This document shows, piece by piece, positions 53,350 to 62,764 of a DNA stretch of 64,000 nt. The notes beneath the pieces are model-generated. The model ran no database searches, was not told where the DNA came from, and saw only the letters and a program-made list of their open reading frames with translations. The translations under genes were made by a program, and so were the position numbers. Every line of letters begins with the position of its first letter. The first letter of the stretch is position 1. The DNA is from Orbaceae bacterium BiB (GTDB lineage: Bacteria > Pseudomonadota > Gammaproteobacteria > Enterobacterales > Orbaceae), in assembly GCA_036251205.1 (NCBI GenBank), contig CP133958.1, positions 62,001-126,000 of the forward strand, in the 5' to 3' direction.

Positions 53350-53815
53350 AATAGTTACTTGTTTCGCTGTTATGTGCACAATGATCATATTATGTTCATG
53401 TAGTTCGCAAGCTTCTTTGCAATACATCGATACAAAATCTGACTTTTTAATGGTAAAAAATATTGAACAACAATATCAACAATGGCGTGGTACTCCTTAT
53501 CGATATGGCGGCTATTCAGTAAAAGGAATTGACTGTTCAGCTTTTGTAAATAATTTTTATGATCAAAAAATAAATATGCCAATTCCTCGTGCTACAGTGG
53601 AACAAGTAAAAATAGGCAAAAAAGTTTCTAAGTTGCAAGCCGGTGATCTGATATTCTTTAAAACTGGACAAGGCGAAAATGGCTTACATGTTGGAATCTA
53701 TTATAAAAATGGTCAATTTTTACATGTTTCAACATCACGCGGCGTTGAGTTTGCGAGTCTTCATGACTCTTATTGGAAAGCTCATTATTGGCAAGCTAAA
53801 CGGGTCGTTAGTTAA
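53327..53815 (+). CDS. nlpC: NlpC/P60 family lipoprotein, NlpC-like peptidoglycan endopeptidase
   Basis: Predicted outer-membrane lipoprotein that cleaves peptidoglycan peptides. A signal peptide ends in a lipobox (LCSC). The catalytic triad is visible: Cys70 in GIDCSAF, His121 in GLHVGIYY and a polar third residue, His133, in FLHVSTSRGVEFASL. WRGTPYRYGG and QAGDLIFFKTGQG are closest to E. coli NlpC; length 162 (E. coli 154). The start is ATG 53327 or ATG 53336, both inside the 3' end of the GTPase gene. The 243 bases that follow hold only a hairpin that belongs to lipA. Confidence 0.9.
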   Translation: MLLMSWNKIVTCFAVMCTMIILCSCSSQASLQYIDTKSDFLMVKNIEQQYQQWRGTPYRYGGYSVKGIDCSAFVNNFYDQKINMPIPRATVEQVKIGKKVSKLQAGDLIFFKTGQGENGLHVGIYYKNGQFLHVSTSRGVEFASLHDSYWKAHYWQAKRVVS

Positions 53816-54002
53816 TTGTTCAAGAACTTGTTTTTTACAGTTTTTGAATTTAAAACTTAATTGAAATTATTGCACAATAAAACGTTTATAATGACTCATT
53901 TTCAATATTGGATAGTAGGTTGATTTTTATACTAGATTAATACCTTACAGCAAGAATATAACGAAATTATGGTGGGTTTTATTAAACTTTACTCGCTAAT
54001 TC

Positions 54003-54040
54003 AGTCACTAAAGATAAGATATGCCTTATCCTTAGCGACT
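54003..54040 (-). other. Long hairpin in the lipA 3' region
   Basis: Arms 54003-54018 and 54025-54040 close a 6-base loop. In the minus-strand RNA all 16 positions pair, two as G-U wobbles; in the plus-strand RNA the same two positions are A-C mismatches. This asymmetry indicates that the structure functions in the lipA transcript, whose stop codon lies 19 bases upstream. No T-run follows, so it may be a 3' stabiliser or a weak terminator. Confidence 0.5.
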
Positions 54041-54058
54041 GTTAATAAAAGCTTATCG

Positions 54059-55027
54059 CTACCGTACTTCTTTACCTTGAGCTTGTAAATCTGCATGATA
54101 TGACGATCGTACAAATGGTCCGCAGGCGGCATGAGTAAAGCCCATATCTAAAGCAATCTGTTTCAATTCATTAAACTCTTCAGGTGATACATATCGTTCA
54201 ACGGGTAGGTGAAATTTACTCGGTTGTAGATATTGACCTAAAGTTAGCATCGTAACACCATGTGTGCGTAAATCTTTAAGCACTTGAATGAGTTCTTGAT
54301 TGGTTTCTCCTAATCCGACCATTAATCCTGATTTTGTTGGCACATTCGGATTGAGTTCTTTAAATTTTGCAAGCAAACTTAAAGAACCTTCATAACTAGC
54401 ACCTGGGCGAATTTTTTTATATAAACGCGGAATATTTTCTAAGTTATGATTAAAAACATCTGGTGGATTATTATTTAGTATTGCGACAGCTTCATTAATA
54501 CAGCCACGAAAATCCGGTGTTAGCGTCTCCACTTTAATATTTGGACTTAATGCGCGAATTTCTCTAGTGCAATCAGCAAAATGACTTGCACCACCATCTT
54601 TTAAATCATCACGATCAACCGATGTTATTACAACATAGCGTAAGCGCATTTCAGCAATGGTTTGTGCTAATTTTAAAGGCTCTTGATGATCAGGTGGAAG
54701 TGGTCGCCCGTGTGCAACATCACAAAATGGACAGCGACGAGTACAGATATCACCTAAAATCATAAAAGTGGCTGTACCATGATTAAAACATTCCGCAAGA
54801 TTAGGACAAGATGCTTCTTCGCAAACTGAGTGGAGTCCATGTTTACGCATCGTACTTTTTATATGTTGAATATTGGCTGTTTGTGCAGGCAGTTTAATTT
54901 TCATCCAATCTGGTTTTTTTAATAACCCAGTCTCTTCAATAGTAATAGAGGGAATTAAACGGGTTTTATCAGCATCGCGATATTTTGAACTCTTTGGGCT
55001 GCTACTTGTCATGTTGGTATTTGTCAT
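54059..55027 (-). CDS. lipA: Lipoyl synthase
   Basis: Radical SAM enzyme that inserts two sulfurs into octanoyl chains bound to lipoyl domains. The radical-SAM cluster motif is CTRRCPFC, and the auxiliary cluster motif is seen as C-x4-C-x5-C in [12 protein letters not shown]. The C-terminal RSSYHAD holds the serine ligand. The 322 residues match E. coli (321). It follows lipB by about 20 bases on the same strand, and the pyruvate dehydrogenase genes, its main substrates, lie just beyond lipB. Confidence 0.97.
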   Translation of the reverse strand: MTNTNMTSSSPKSSKYRDADKTRLIPSITIEETGLLKKPDWMKIKLPAQTANIQHIKSTMRKHGLHSVCEEASCPNLAECFNHGTATFMILGDICTRRCPFCDVAHGRPLPPDHQEPLKLAQTIAEMRLRYVVITSVDRDDLKDGGASHFADCTREIRALSPNIKVETLTPDFRGCINEAVAILNNNPPDVFNHNLENIPRLYKKIRPGASYEGSLSLLAKFKELNPNVPTKSGLMVGLGETNQELIQVLKDLRTHGVTMLTLGQYLQPSKFHLPVERYVSPEEFNELKQIALDMGFTHAACGPFVRSSYHADLQAQGKEVR

Positions 55028-55048
55028 AGTATACGTTCTATCTTACCG

Positions 55049-55666
55049 TTATAGGTTAAGTGGTAACTGCTCAATAAAATATTGAGCGAGTAATTTACGG
55101 ATGTCATCATCATTAATCTCCATGACATAATCTTTTATTTGTGTCATTTGTAATCCATGATAACCACATGGGTTAATTGTATTAAATGGGCTTAGGTCCA
55201 TATCAACATTTAGTGCTAGCCCATGTAATGTACAACCTTTATTAATGTGTAATCCTAAAGAACAGATCTTTTTGTCATCGACATAAACACCAGGCGCGTC
55301 AATTTTTGCGTTAGCAATGATGTTATAGTTGGCTAATGTTTTTACCACACTATTTTCTAAACAGCTGACGATATTTCTAGCAGTTAATTTTAAGCGCCGA
55401 AGATCAATTAAAATATACATAATTTGCTGACCGGGGGCATGATAGGTAATTTGCCCACCACGATCTGTCTGTATCACAGGGATTGATGTATGGTGTAAAA
55501 GGTGCTCTGGTTTACCTACTTTGCCTTGGGTAAAAACAGCAGGGTGTTGTACAAACCAAATTTCATCAGGTGTATCAATATTACGAGTTTGGGTAAACTG
55601 ATGCATTAGCTCATAAATCGCTAAATAAGGCTGTAAACCTAAATTCTTTATAATTGGTTGTTCCAT
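55049..55666 (-). CDS. lipB: Octanoyl-[ACP]:protein N-octanoyltransferase
   Basis: Transfers octanoate from acyl carrier protein to lipoyl domains, the step before LipA. Motifs are [38 protein letters not shown] with the catalytic Lys-equivalent region, and [13 protein letters not shown], where the cysteine acts as nucleophile. The 205 residues are typical (213 in E. coli). It is the first gene of lipB-lipA. The ribosome site is weak. It diverges from aceE across a 385-base gap. Confidence 0.95.
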   Translation of the reverse strand: MEQPIIKNLGLQPYLAIYELMHQFTQTRNIDTPDEIWFVQHPAVFTQGKVGKPEHLLHHTSIPVIQTDRGGQITYHAPGQQIMYILIDLRRLKLTARNIVSCLENSVVKTLANYNIIANAKIDAPGVYVDDKKICSLGLHINKGCTLHGLALNVDMDLSPFNTINPCGYHGLQMTQIKDYVMEINDDDIRKLLAQYFIEQLPLNL

Positions 55667-55961
55667 AGGCTAATGATCTTTTGATGATACGTTTGGTGAC
55701 TAATAAAATAGAAGTTTACGCTTCAGTTTGCTTTATCAAGACAAATGGCAATATTCCTAAATATAGCAAATACTGATAGATATTGACAAGGCATCCTTAA
55801 TGCCGCTGTTTTTAAAATAAAATTAAGATGTTATATAATCAAAAAAAGTTAAATATAATCAATTAGATAATTTCATTTATTGATTTTTATTGGAATAGTT
55901 GATTAATTTAATAGGAATTAACATTCTTTTCTATAGCAGGTTTATCTTTACCTTTAGTTTG

Positions 55962-56027
55962 GTAAGTGGCAGACTTACACACCATAAAGTTCGTAATGCA
56001 GAGCGAAAGTAAAAGTCTGCATTTTTT
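55962..56027 (+). promoter_or_regulatory. Attenuator-like leader upstream of aceE
   Basis: Three complementary segments sit just before aceE. GTAAGT/ACTTAC form a small hairpin (55962-55978). AATGCAGA (55995-56002) pairs with TCTGCATT (56015-56022) and runs into a T-rich tract to 56027, which looks like an intrinsic terminator 25 bases before the aceE start. GCAGACTT (55969-55976) can instead pair with AAGTCTGC (56013-56020), which would break both other stems. The 385-base lipB-aceE gap is otherwise AT-rich; a possible -35 TTGATT (55880) with TAATTT (55904) precedes the leader. Confidence 0.5.
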
Positions 56028-56051
56028 ATAACAAAAAACAGAGGTTTAAAT

Positions 56052-58718
56052 ATGTCTGACATGCAAATGAATGATATTGATCCCATTGAAACTCAGGACT
56101 GGCTAAAAAGTATTGAGTCAGTAATTAGAGAAGAAGGTACAGAGCGAGCTCAATATATTATCGAACAAATCGTAAAACAAGCTCGACAAGGTGGCGTTCC
56201 ATTATTGTTCGGTTCTTCAACGAGTAACTACATCAATACTATTCCTGTTGAAGATGAGCCTGCTTACCCTGGTGATTGGGAACTTGAACGACGTATTCGT
56301 TCTATCGTTCGTTGGAATGCAATGATGATGGTGCTACGTGCATCTAAAAAGGATTTGGATTTAGGCGGACATATGGCTTCATTCCAGTCTGCAGCAACGT
56401 TCTATGAAGTTTGTTTTAACCATTTCTTCCGCGCCCGTAATGAAAAAGATGGTGGTGATTTAGTTTATTTCCAAGGTCATATTTCTCCTGGTGTTTATTC
56501 TCGTGCATTTATCGAAGGTCGTTTAACTGAAGAACAGCTTGATAATTTCAGACAAGAAGTACATGGTAAAGGTCTATCTTCTTACCCACACCCTAAATTA
56601 ATGCCTGAATTTTGGCAATTCCCAACAGTATCAATGGGACTTGGTCCAATCAGTGCAATTTACCAAGCTCGTTTCTTAAAATATCTTAATCACCGTGGTC
56701 TTAAAGACACTACTGAACAACGTGTATACGCATTCCTTGGTGATGGTGAGATGGATGAGCCAGAATCTAAAGGTGCAATCACTGTTGCGACACGTGAAAA
56801 ACTTGATAACTTAACGTTTGTTATTAACTGTAACTTACAACGTCTTGATGGCCCAGTAACGGGTAATGGTAAAATTATCAATGAACTTGAAGGTATTTTT
56901 GCTGGTGCTGGTTGGAGTGTTATTAAAGTTATCTGGGGCGACCGTTGGGATAAACTGCTACAAAAAGACAAATCGGGTAAATTAATTCGTTTAATGAATG
57001 AAACACTTGATGGTGACTATCAAACATTCAAATCTAAAGATGGTGCTTATGTTCGTGAACACTTCTTTGGTAAGTATCCAGAAACGGCTGAACTTGTTAA
57101 AGATATGTCTGACGATGAGATTTTCCGTCTTAATCGTGGTGGTCAAGATCCTGCGAAAATGTTTGCAGCATTCCAACGTGCTAAAGAAACTAAAGGTCGT
57201 CCAACAGTTATTCTTGCTCATACAATCAAAGGTTATGGTATGGGTGATGCTGCTGAAGGTAAAAACATTGCTCACCAAGTGAAGAAAATGAATATGGATG
57301 GTGTTCGTCACGTTCGTGATTTCTTCAATATTCCAGTTACTGATGAAGCAATTGAAAAACTACCATACATTAAATTTGAAGAGCATACACCTGAATATAA
57401 ATATCTTCATGAACGTCGTCAGGCGTTAAAAGGTTATGTTCCATCACGTTTACCTAATTTTACTGGTTCAGTTTCTATTCCTGCATTAAGTGAATTTAGT
57501 TCACTACTTGAAGCGCAAAATAAAGAAATTTCAACAACAATTGCATTTGTTCGTGCGCTTAATATTATGTTAAAAGATAAAGATCTTGCACCACGTTTAG
57601 TACCAATCTTAGCTGATGAAGCACGTACATTTGGTATGGAAGGTCTATTCCGTCAAATCGGTATTTATAATCCACATGGTCAACAGTATACACCACAAGA
57701 TAGGGAACAAGTGGCTTACTACCGTGAAGATGAAAAAGGTCAAATCCTACAAGAAGGGATTAATGAAATGGGTGCTGGTGCGTCATGGCTTGCTGCTGCA
57801 ACGTCATATAGCACAAATGACTGTCCAATGATTCCATTTTATATCTACTACTCAATGTTTGGTTTCCAACGTATCGGTGACTTATTATGGGCTGCAGGCG
57901 ATCAACAAGCTCGTGGTTTCTTAATCGGTGGTACTTCTGGTCGTACAACATTAAATGGTGAAGGTTTACAACATGAAGATGGTCACAGCCATATTCAAGC
58001 GTTAACTATTCCTAACTGTATCTCTTATGACCCGGCTTATGCTTATGAAGTTGCCGTGATTATGCAAGATGGTTTACGTCGTATGTATGGTGATCAGGAA
58101 AATGTTTACTACTACATCACAACGTTAAATGAAAACTATGAACAACCCGCTATGCCGAAAGATGCTGAAGATGGTATCCGTCGTGGTATTTATAAACTTG
58201 ATACTGTTGCTGCGAAAAAAGGTAAATTATCTGTTCAGTTACTTGGTTCTGGTTCAATTTTACGTCATGTACGTGAAGCTGCTGCAATTCTAGCTGACGA
58301 GTATGGTATTAGCTCTGATGTATATAGCGTAACATCATTTACTGAACTTGCTCGAGAAGGTCAAGATTGTGAACGTTATAATATGTTACACCCAACTGAA
58401 AAAGCGAAAGTTCCTTATATTGCACAAGTAATGAATAAAGCGCCTGCGATCGTTTCAACTGATTATATGAAACTATTTGCAGAACAAGTCCGTGCTTATG
58501 TACCAGCAGAATCATACAAAGTCTTAGGTACTGATGGATTTGGTCGTAGTGATAGCCGTGCTAATTTACGTCATCATTTTGAAGTTGATGCACGTTATGT
58601 TGTCGTTGCAGCGTTAAGTGAATTAGCAGCACGTGGTGATATTGAGAAATCAATTGTTGAAGAAGCAATTAAAAAATTCGATATCGACGCAAATAAAGCT
58701 AATCCACGTATTGCATAA
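56052..58718 (+). CDS. aceE: Pyruvate dehydrogenase E1 component
   Basis: Thiamine-diphosphate enzyme that decarboxylates pyruvate and acetylates the lipoyl groups of AceF. The ThDP-binding motif begins at FLGDGEMDEPESKGA and ends in NCNLQRLDGPV. Homodimeric-type hallmarks such as GGTSGRTTLNGEGLQHEDGH are present. The 888 residues match E. coli (887). AGAGG lies eight bases before the ATG. It is the first gene of aceE-aceF-lpd. A pdhR repressor gene, which precedes aceE in E. coli, is absent; the attenuator-like leader lies in its place. Confidence 0.97.
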   Translation: MSDMQMNDIDPIETQDWLKSIESVIREEGTERAQYIIEQIVKQARQGGVPLLFGSSTSNYINTIPVEDEPAYPGDWELERRIRSIVRWNAMMMVLRASKKDLDLGGHMASFQSAATFYEVCFNHFFRARNEKDGGDLVYFQGHISPGVYSRAFIEGRLTEEQLDNFRQEVHGKGLSSYPHPKLMPEFWQFPTVSMGLGPISAIYQARFLKYLNHRGLKDTTEQRVYAFLGDGEMDEPESKGAITVATREKLDNLTFVINCNLQRLDGPVTGNGKIINELEGIFAGAGWSVIKVIWGDRWDKLLQKDKSGKLIRLMNETLDGDYQTFKSKDGAYVREHFFGKYPETAELVKDMSDDEIFRLNRGGQDPAKMFAAFQRAKETKGRPTVILAHTIKGYGMGDAAEGKNIAHQVKKMNMDGVRHVRDFFNIPVTDEAIEKLPYIKFEEHTPEYKYLHERRQALKGYVPSRLPNFTGSVSIPALSEFSSLLEAQNKEISTTIAFVRALNIMLKDKDLAPRLVPILADEARTFGMEGLFRQIGIYNPHGQQYTPQDREQVAYYREDEKGQILQEGINEMGAGASWLAAATSYSTNDCPMIPFYIYYSMFGFQRIGDLLWAAGDQQARGFLIGGTSGRTTLNGEGLQHEDGHSHIQALTIPNCISYDPAYAYEVAVIMQDGLRRMYGDQENVYYYITTLNENYEQPAMPKDAEDGIRRGIYKLDTVAAKKGKLSVQLLGSGSILRHVREAAAILADEYGISSDVYSVTSFTELAREGQDCERYNMLHPTEKAKVPYIAQVMNKAPAIVSTDYMKLFAEQVRAYVPAESYKVLGTDGFGRSDSRANLRHHFEVDARYVVVAALSELAARGDIEKSIVEEAIKKFDIDANKANPRIA

Positions 58719-58730
58719 GAGGTGATAACA

Positions 58731-60302
58731 ATGAGTATTGAAATTAAATTACCAGATATTGGTGGTGATGAAGTTGAAGTCACTGAGATTCTTGTCAATG
58801 TTGGTGATAAAGTTGAAGTTGATCAGCCAATCATGACTGTAGAAGGTGATAAAGCTTCAATGGAAATTCCTGCGCCACAAGCTGGGATTGTTAAATCAAT
58901 CACAGTTAAAGTAGGAGATAAAGTAACGACTGGTGTTTCTGTTATGGTATTTGACGGAGAGGGCGCTGCATCAGCGCCAGCGGCTGAAGCGCCAAAAGCT
59001 GCAGCACCAGCTCCGGCAGCTGCAAGCACTGGAGCAAGCCAAGTTGTTGATGTTAATGTACCAGACATCGGTGGTGATGAAGTTGAAGTCACTGAAATTT
59101 TAGTCAAAGTTGGTGATACTGTTGCGATTGATGATTCTTTAATTACTGTTGAAGGTGATAAGGCTTCAATGGAAGTCCCTGCATCAGTTGCAGGTAAAGT
59201 AAAAGCAATTGTTGTCAATGTTGGCGATAAAGTGAAAACTGGTTCTAAAATTATGGAGTTTGAAACAGCTGGTAGTACAGCGGCACCTTCTGCTCCAGCT
59301 CCAGCACCTGTTGCACAAAAACCAGCTGCTCCGGCGTCTACAACTCCAGCTGCCGCTGGTTCCGCGAATGGCTTTGTTGAAAATGATGCGTATGCACATG
59401 CAACTCCGTCAGTACGTCGTTTAGCGCGTGAATTTGGCGTTAATTTAGCAAAAGTTTCTGCTACTGGTCCGAAAAAACGTATTTTACGTGAAGATATTCA
59501 AACTTACGTTAAAAACGCAGTTAAACAAGTTGAAACGGGTTCAACTGGTGGTGCATTACCTGGTTTATTGCCTTGGCCAAAAGTTGACTTCAGTAAATTT
59601 GGTGCTATTGAAGAGTTACCATTAACCAAAATTCAGAAAGTTTCTGGTGCTAATTTGCATCGTAACTGGGTAATGATTCCTCATGTAACTGAGTTTGATG
59701 AAGCTGATATTTCTGATCTTGAAGCATTCCGTAAGCAACAAAATATGGAAGCAGAAAAACGTAAACAAGATCTGAAAATTACACCATTAGTGTTTATCAT
59801 GAAAGCGGTAGCAAGTGCGTTAGAAGCTTATCCACGTTTTAATAGCTCTCTTTCTGAAGATGTACAAACATTGATTATCAAAAAATACATCAATATTGGT
59901 GTTGCGGTTGATACACCAAATGGTTTGGTTGTTCCTGTATTTAAAGATGTGAACAAAAAAGGTATTGTTGAGTTATCAAATGAGTTAGCTGCTATCTCTA
60001 AGAAAGCGCGTGATGGTAAATTGACGGGTAGCGATATGCAAGGCGGTTGTTTCACAATTTCAAGTTTAGGTGGTATTGGTACGACTTCGTTTACACCAAT
60101 TGTTAATGCGCCAGAAGTGGGTATTTTAGGTGTATCTCGTTCATCAATGAAGCCTGTTTGGAATGGTAAAGAGTTCACACCGCGCTTAATGTTACCACTA
60201 TCATTATCATTTGATCACCGCGTGATCGATGGTGCTGATGGTGCTCGTTTCTTAAGCCATATCGTTAAAGTATTATCCGACTTACGTCGTTTAGTGATGT
60301 AA
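58731..60302 (+). CDS. aceF: Pyruvate dehydrogenase E2, dihydrolipoyl acetyltransferase
   Basis: Core of the pyruvate dehydrogenase complex. It has two lipoyl domains, each with VEGDKASME around the lipoylated lysine (Lys41 and Lys144), joined by Ala/Pro-rich swinging linkers. A peripheral-subunit-binding domain ([15 protein letters not shown]) and the catalytic domain ending with [16 protein letters not shown] follow. E. coli AceF has three lipoyl domains; two is common elsewhere. It has 523 residues. The ATG at 58731 has AGAGGTG upstream and starts [12 protein letters not shown]; a GTG at 58722 is unlikely. It lies 12 bases after aceE. Confidence 0.97.
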   Translation: MSIEIKLPDIGGDEVEVTEILVNVGDKVEVDQPIMTVEGDKASMEIPAPQAGIVKSITVKVGDKVTTGVSVMVFDGEGAASAPAAEAPKAAAPAPAAASTGASQVVDVNVPDIGGDEVEVTEILVKVGDTVAIDDSLITVEGDKASMEVPASVAGKVKAIVVNVGDKVKTGSKIMEFETAGSTAAPSAPAPAPVAQKPAAPASTTPAAAGSANGFVENDAYAHATPSVRRLAREFGVNLAKVSATGPKKRILREDIQTYVKNAVKQVETGSTGGALPGLLPWPKVDFSKFGAIEELPLTKIQKVSGANLHRNWVMIPHVTEFDEADISDLEAFRKQQNMEAEKRKQDLKITPLVFIMKAVASALEAYPRFNSSLSEDVQTLIIKKYINIGVAVDTPNGLVVPVFKDVNKKGIVELSNELAAISKKARDGKLTGSDMQGGCFTISSLGGIGTTSFTPIVNAPEVGILGVSRSSMKPVWNGKEFTPRLMLPLSLSFDHRVIDGADGARFLSHIVKVLSDLRRLVM

Positions 60303-60315
60303 TAGGAGAGCGAAA

Positions 60316-61740
60316 ATGAGCAAAGAAATTAAAACTCAAGTCGTTGTTTTAGGTGCAGGGCCTGCTGGTTATTCAGCAGCGTTCCGCGCAGCAGATTTAG
60401 GCCTTGATGTAACGCTAGTTGAGCGTTACTCAACCTTAGGTGGCGTATGTTTAAATGTGGGATGTATTCCTTCTAAAGCATTACTTCATGTAGCTAAAGT
60501 TATTGATGAAGCAAAATCATTAACTGCACATGGTATTGAATTTGGTACACCAAAATTAGACCTAGACAAAGTTCGTGGCTGGAAAGAGAAAGTTATCAGC
60601 CAATTAACGGGCGGTTTAGGTGGTATGGCAAAAATGCGTAAAGTTAATGTCGTACAAGGTGAAGCTAAATTTAGTGGTAGCCATTCACTATTAGTGAATA
60701 CCGCTGAAGGTGAAACGATCATTAATTTTGAGAATGCGATTATTGCTGCAGGTTCAAGACCAATTCAATTACCATTTATTCCCCATGAAGATCCACGTAT
60801 TTGGGACTCCACTGATGCATTAGCATTAACCACTATTCCTAAACGCTTTTTATTAATGGGCGGTGGTATTATCGGTCTTGAAATGGGAACGGTATATCAT
60901 GCGTTAGGTTCAAAAGTTGATGTTGTTGAAATGCTTGATCAAGTGATTCCGGCTGCGGATAAAGATATTATTAAAGTCTTTACTAAACAGATCGAGAAAA
61001 AATTCACTTTAATGCTTGAAACTAAAGTAACTAAAGTTGAAGCAAAAACTGATGCTATCTATGTTTCAATGGAGAAAAAAGACGGTACGGTTGAAACACA
61101 CCCATATGATGCTGTATTAGTTGCAATTGGTCGAACACCAAACGGTAAACTAATTGCTGCTGAAAAAGCAGGGGTAAATGTAACTGATCGTGGCTTTATT
61201 GAAGTTGATAAACAGATGCGTACCAATGTACCACATATCTATGCGATTGGTGATATTGTTGGTCAACCAATGCTTGCCCATAAAGGTGTGCATGAAGGGC
61301 ATGTGGCAGCTGAAGTTATTGCTGGTAAAAATCACTTCTTTGATCCAAAAACAATTCCTTCTATTGCTTACACTGAACCAGAAGTTGCTTGGGTTGGTTT
61401 AACTGAAAAAGAAGCCAAAGCCAAAGGTATTAGCTATGAAGTAGCTATCTTCCCATGGGCTGCATCTGGTCGTGCAATTGCATCTGATTGTTCAGAAGGT
61501 ATGACTAAATTGATTTTTGATAAAACAGACAACCGTTTATTAGGTGGTGCTGTTGTGGGTGTTAATGGTGGTGAATTGCTAGGTGAAATCGGCTTAGCAG
61601 TTGAAATGAACTGTGATGCTGAAGATATGGCATTAACAATTCATGCTCACCCAACACTTTACGAATCTATTGGTCTAGCTGCAGAAGTGTTTGAAGGATC
61701 AATTACTGATTTACCAAATGCAAAAGCGAAAAAGAAATAG
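60316..61740 (+). CDS. lpd: Dihydrolipoyl dehydrogenase (E3)
   Basis: FAD enzyme that reoxidises dihydrolipoyl groups of the pyruvate (and other 2-oxoacid) dehydrogenase complexes. The FAD site VVVLGAGPAGYSAAFRAADLG, redox-active disulfide GGVCLNVGCIPSKA, NAD site LLMGGGIIGLEMGTVY and the C-terminal catalytic HAHPTLYE are intact. The 474 residues equal E. coli Lpd. An AGGAGAG ribosome site lies upstream, 13 bases after aceF, so all three genes share a transcript ending at the terminator that follows. Confidence 0.97.
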   Translation: MSKEIKTQVVVLGAGPAGYSAAFRAADLGLDVTLVERYSTLGGVCLNVGCIPSKALLHVAKVIDEAKSLTAHGIEFGTPKLDLDKVRGWKEKVISQLTGGLGGMAKMRKVNVVQGEAKFSGSHSLLVNTAEGETIINFENAIIAAGSRPIQLPFIPHEDPRIWDSTDALALTTIPKRFLLMGGGIIGLEMGTVYHALGSKVDVVEMLDQVIPAADKDIIKVFTKQIEKKFTLMLETKVTKVEAKTDAIYVSMEKKDGTVETHPYDAVLVAIGRTPNGKLIAAEKAGVNVTDRGFIEVDKQMRTNVPHIYAIGDIVGQPMLAHKGVHEGHVAAEVIAGKNHFFDPKTIPSIAYTEPEVAWVGLTEKEAKAKGISYEVAIFPWAASGRAIASDCSEGMTKLIFDKTDNRLLGGAVVGVNGGELLGEIGLAVEMNCDAEDMALTIHAHPTLYESIGLAAEVFEGSITDLPNAKAKKK

Positions 61741-61753
61741 TTTTTATGTATTG

Positions 61754-61784
61754 AAAAAAAACCAGCTTAGTGCTGGTTTTTTTA
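61754..61784 (+). terminator. Intrinsic terminator of aceE-aceF-lpd
   Basis: AAAAACCAGC and GCTGGTTTTT form a ten-pair stem around TTAGT, with more T residues after it, 14 bases past the lpd stop codon. Confidence 0.9.
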
Positions 61785-62165
61785 TGATTTTTACTCTCTC
61801 AATTAATAATCATCACGGTATATATACCATCACAACATGATATTGTTATCATCGTAATTTTATTTAGAATATAGATAGAAACTCATTTAGATAGATATTG
61901 CTAAAGTAAATCTAATTTGCTGTATATATCTGATATATAAAATACAAATTAGTCTATTTTTAGTCCGAATAATTAACTATTAATTGGCGTTATTCTTAAA
62001 TATTGTGAAAAGGTTTACGCTATTTTGTTCATATAGTGATAAGGGAGTTTAATATATAATTTATTTCTATTTATTTGATGTATCCTTGTTTAAACTTTCT
62101 TATATTGTAAATAAAAATTAAGAAAAGATATACATCAATTAAGCTAAGACATGGGGTAAATTTGA
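61785..62165. other. AT-rich intergenic region with a 12-bp palindrome
   Basis: No gene is supported in these 381 bases. The clearest structure is the perfect palindrome GGTATATATACC at 61817-61828, flanked on both sides by ATCAC-like bases, which resembles an operator. It lies about 340 bases before the next gene, so its target is unclear. The rest is low-complexity A/T sequence. Confidence 0.4.
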
Positions 62166-62678
62166 ATGATAAATTTATTTGAATTATCAAATAAAAAAGA
62201 TCGTCACTTATGGACGATGATTTATGTTGGAATCATAGCAGGTATTTTTTCAGCATTAGTTAAATCGGGTTTTGAAACATTAATTCCGCCAAGAACACCT
62301 GAAACAATGCCACCACCGATGGTATTATTAGAAAAATTAGGATTCAATGTTAGTACTATGGATTATCATTGGTTAGGTACTACGATTAACTGGGGTGGTA
62401 ATGGAGTACATATTCTTTTTTCTATCGCAATAGCTATAATCTACTGTGTAGTATGTGAATATTTAGTAAAAGCTAAAATGTTGCATGGTGTTATTTTTGG
62501 TGTCGGTGTCTCTGTTTTTGCACATGGATTAGTTGTACCTTTATTAGGTTTATCTGGTTGGTTATGGCTTGCAGGTCCTGAAGCTTTAATCTCTGAATTT
62601 ATTGGTACTGCATTTTGGATTTGGTCTATAGAAGCAATTAGAAGTGATCTGCGTTATCGATTAGTTAGACATAATTAA
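62166..62678 (+). CDS. yagU: YagU family (DUF1440) inner-membrane protein
   Basis: Membrane protein of 170 residues with four hydrophobic helices. IAGIFSALVKSGFETLIPPRTP, then GVHILFSIAIAIIYCVVCEY and a C-terminal FWIWSIEAIRSDLRYRL align with E. coli YagU, which affects acid tolerance; the molecular role is unknown. It lacks about 30 residues of the first loop of the E. coli protein (204 residues). GGGG precedes the ATG. It stands alone. Confidence 0.85.
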   Translation: MINLFELSNKKDRHLWTMIYVGIIAGIFSALVKSGFETLIPPRTPETMPPPMVLLEKLGFNVSTMDYHWLGTTINWGGNGVHILFSIAIAIIYCVVCEYLVKAKMLHGVIFGVGVSVFAHGLVVPLLGLSGWLWLAGPEALISEFIGTAFWIWSIEAIRSDLRYRLVRHN

Positions 62679-62706
62679 TGCTTTCACTTTAGTTCGTTGT
62701 AAATAA

Positions 62707-62738
62707 ACGGGTAGTTAACCTAATATAGAGCTACCCGT
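62707..62738 (+). other. Hairpin after yagU
   Basis: ACGGGTAG and CTACCCGT pair perfectly around a 16-base loop, 28 bases after the yagU stop. There is no T-run, so it is only a possible terminator. Confidence 0.4.
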
Positions 62739-62764
62739 ATTATTCGCCTCCATATAAAATATAG

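Noticed and set aside
55959..56012. 17-codon TTG-initiated reading frame in the aceE leader, considered as an attenuation leader peptide
   Set aside because: No ribosome site at usable distance, non-ATG start and no run of regulatory codons beyond one His pair.
58823..59218. 131-codon minus-strand frame in aceF
   Set aside because: Arises from the repeated lipoyl-domain DNA read backwards; the repeat makes it long by chance.
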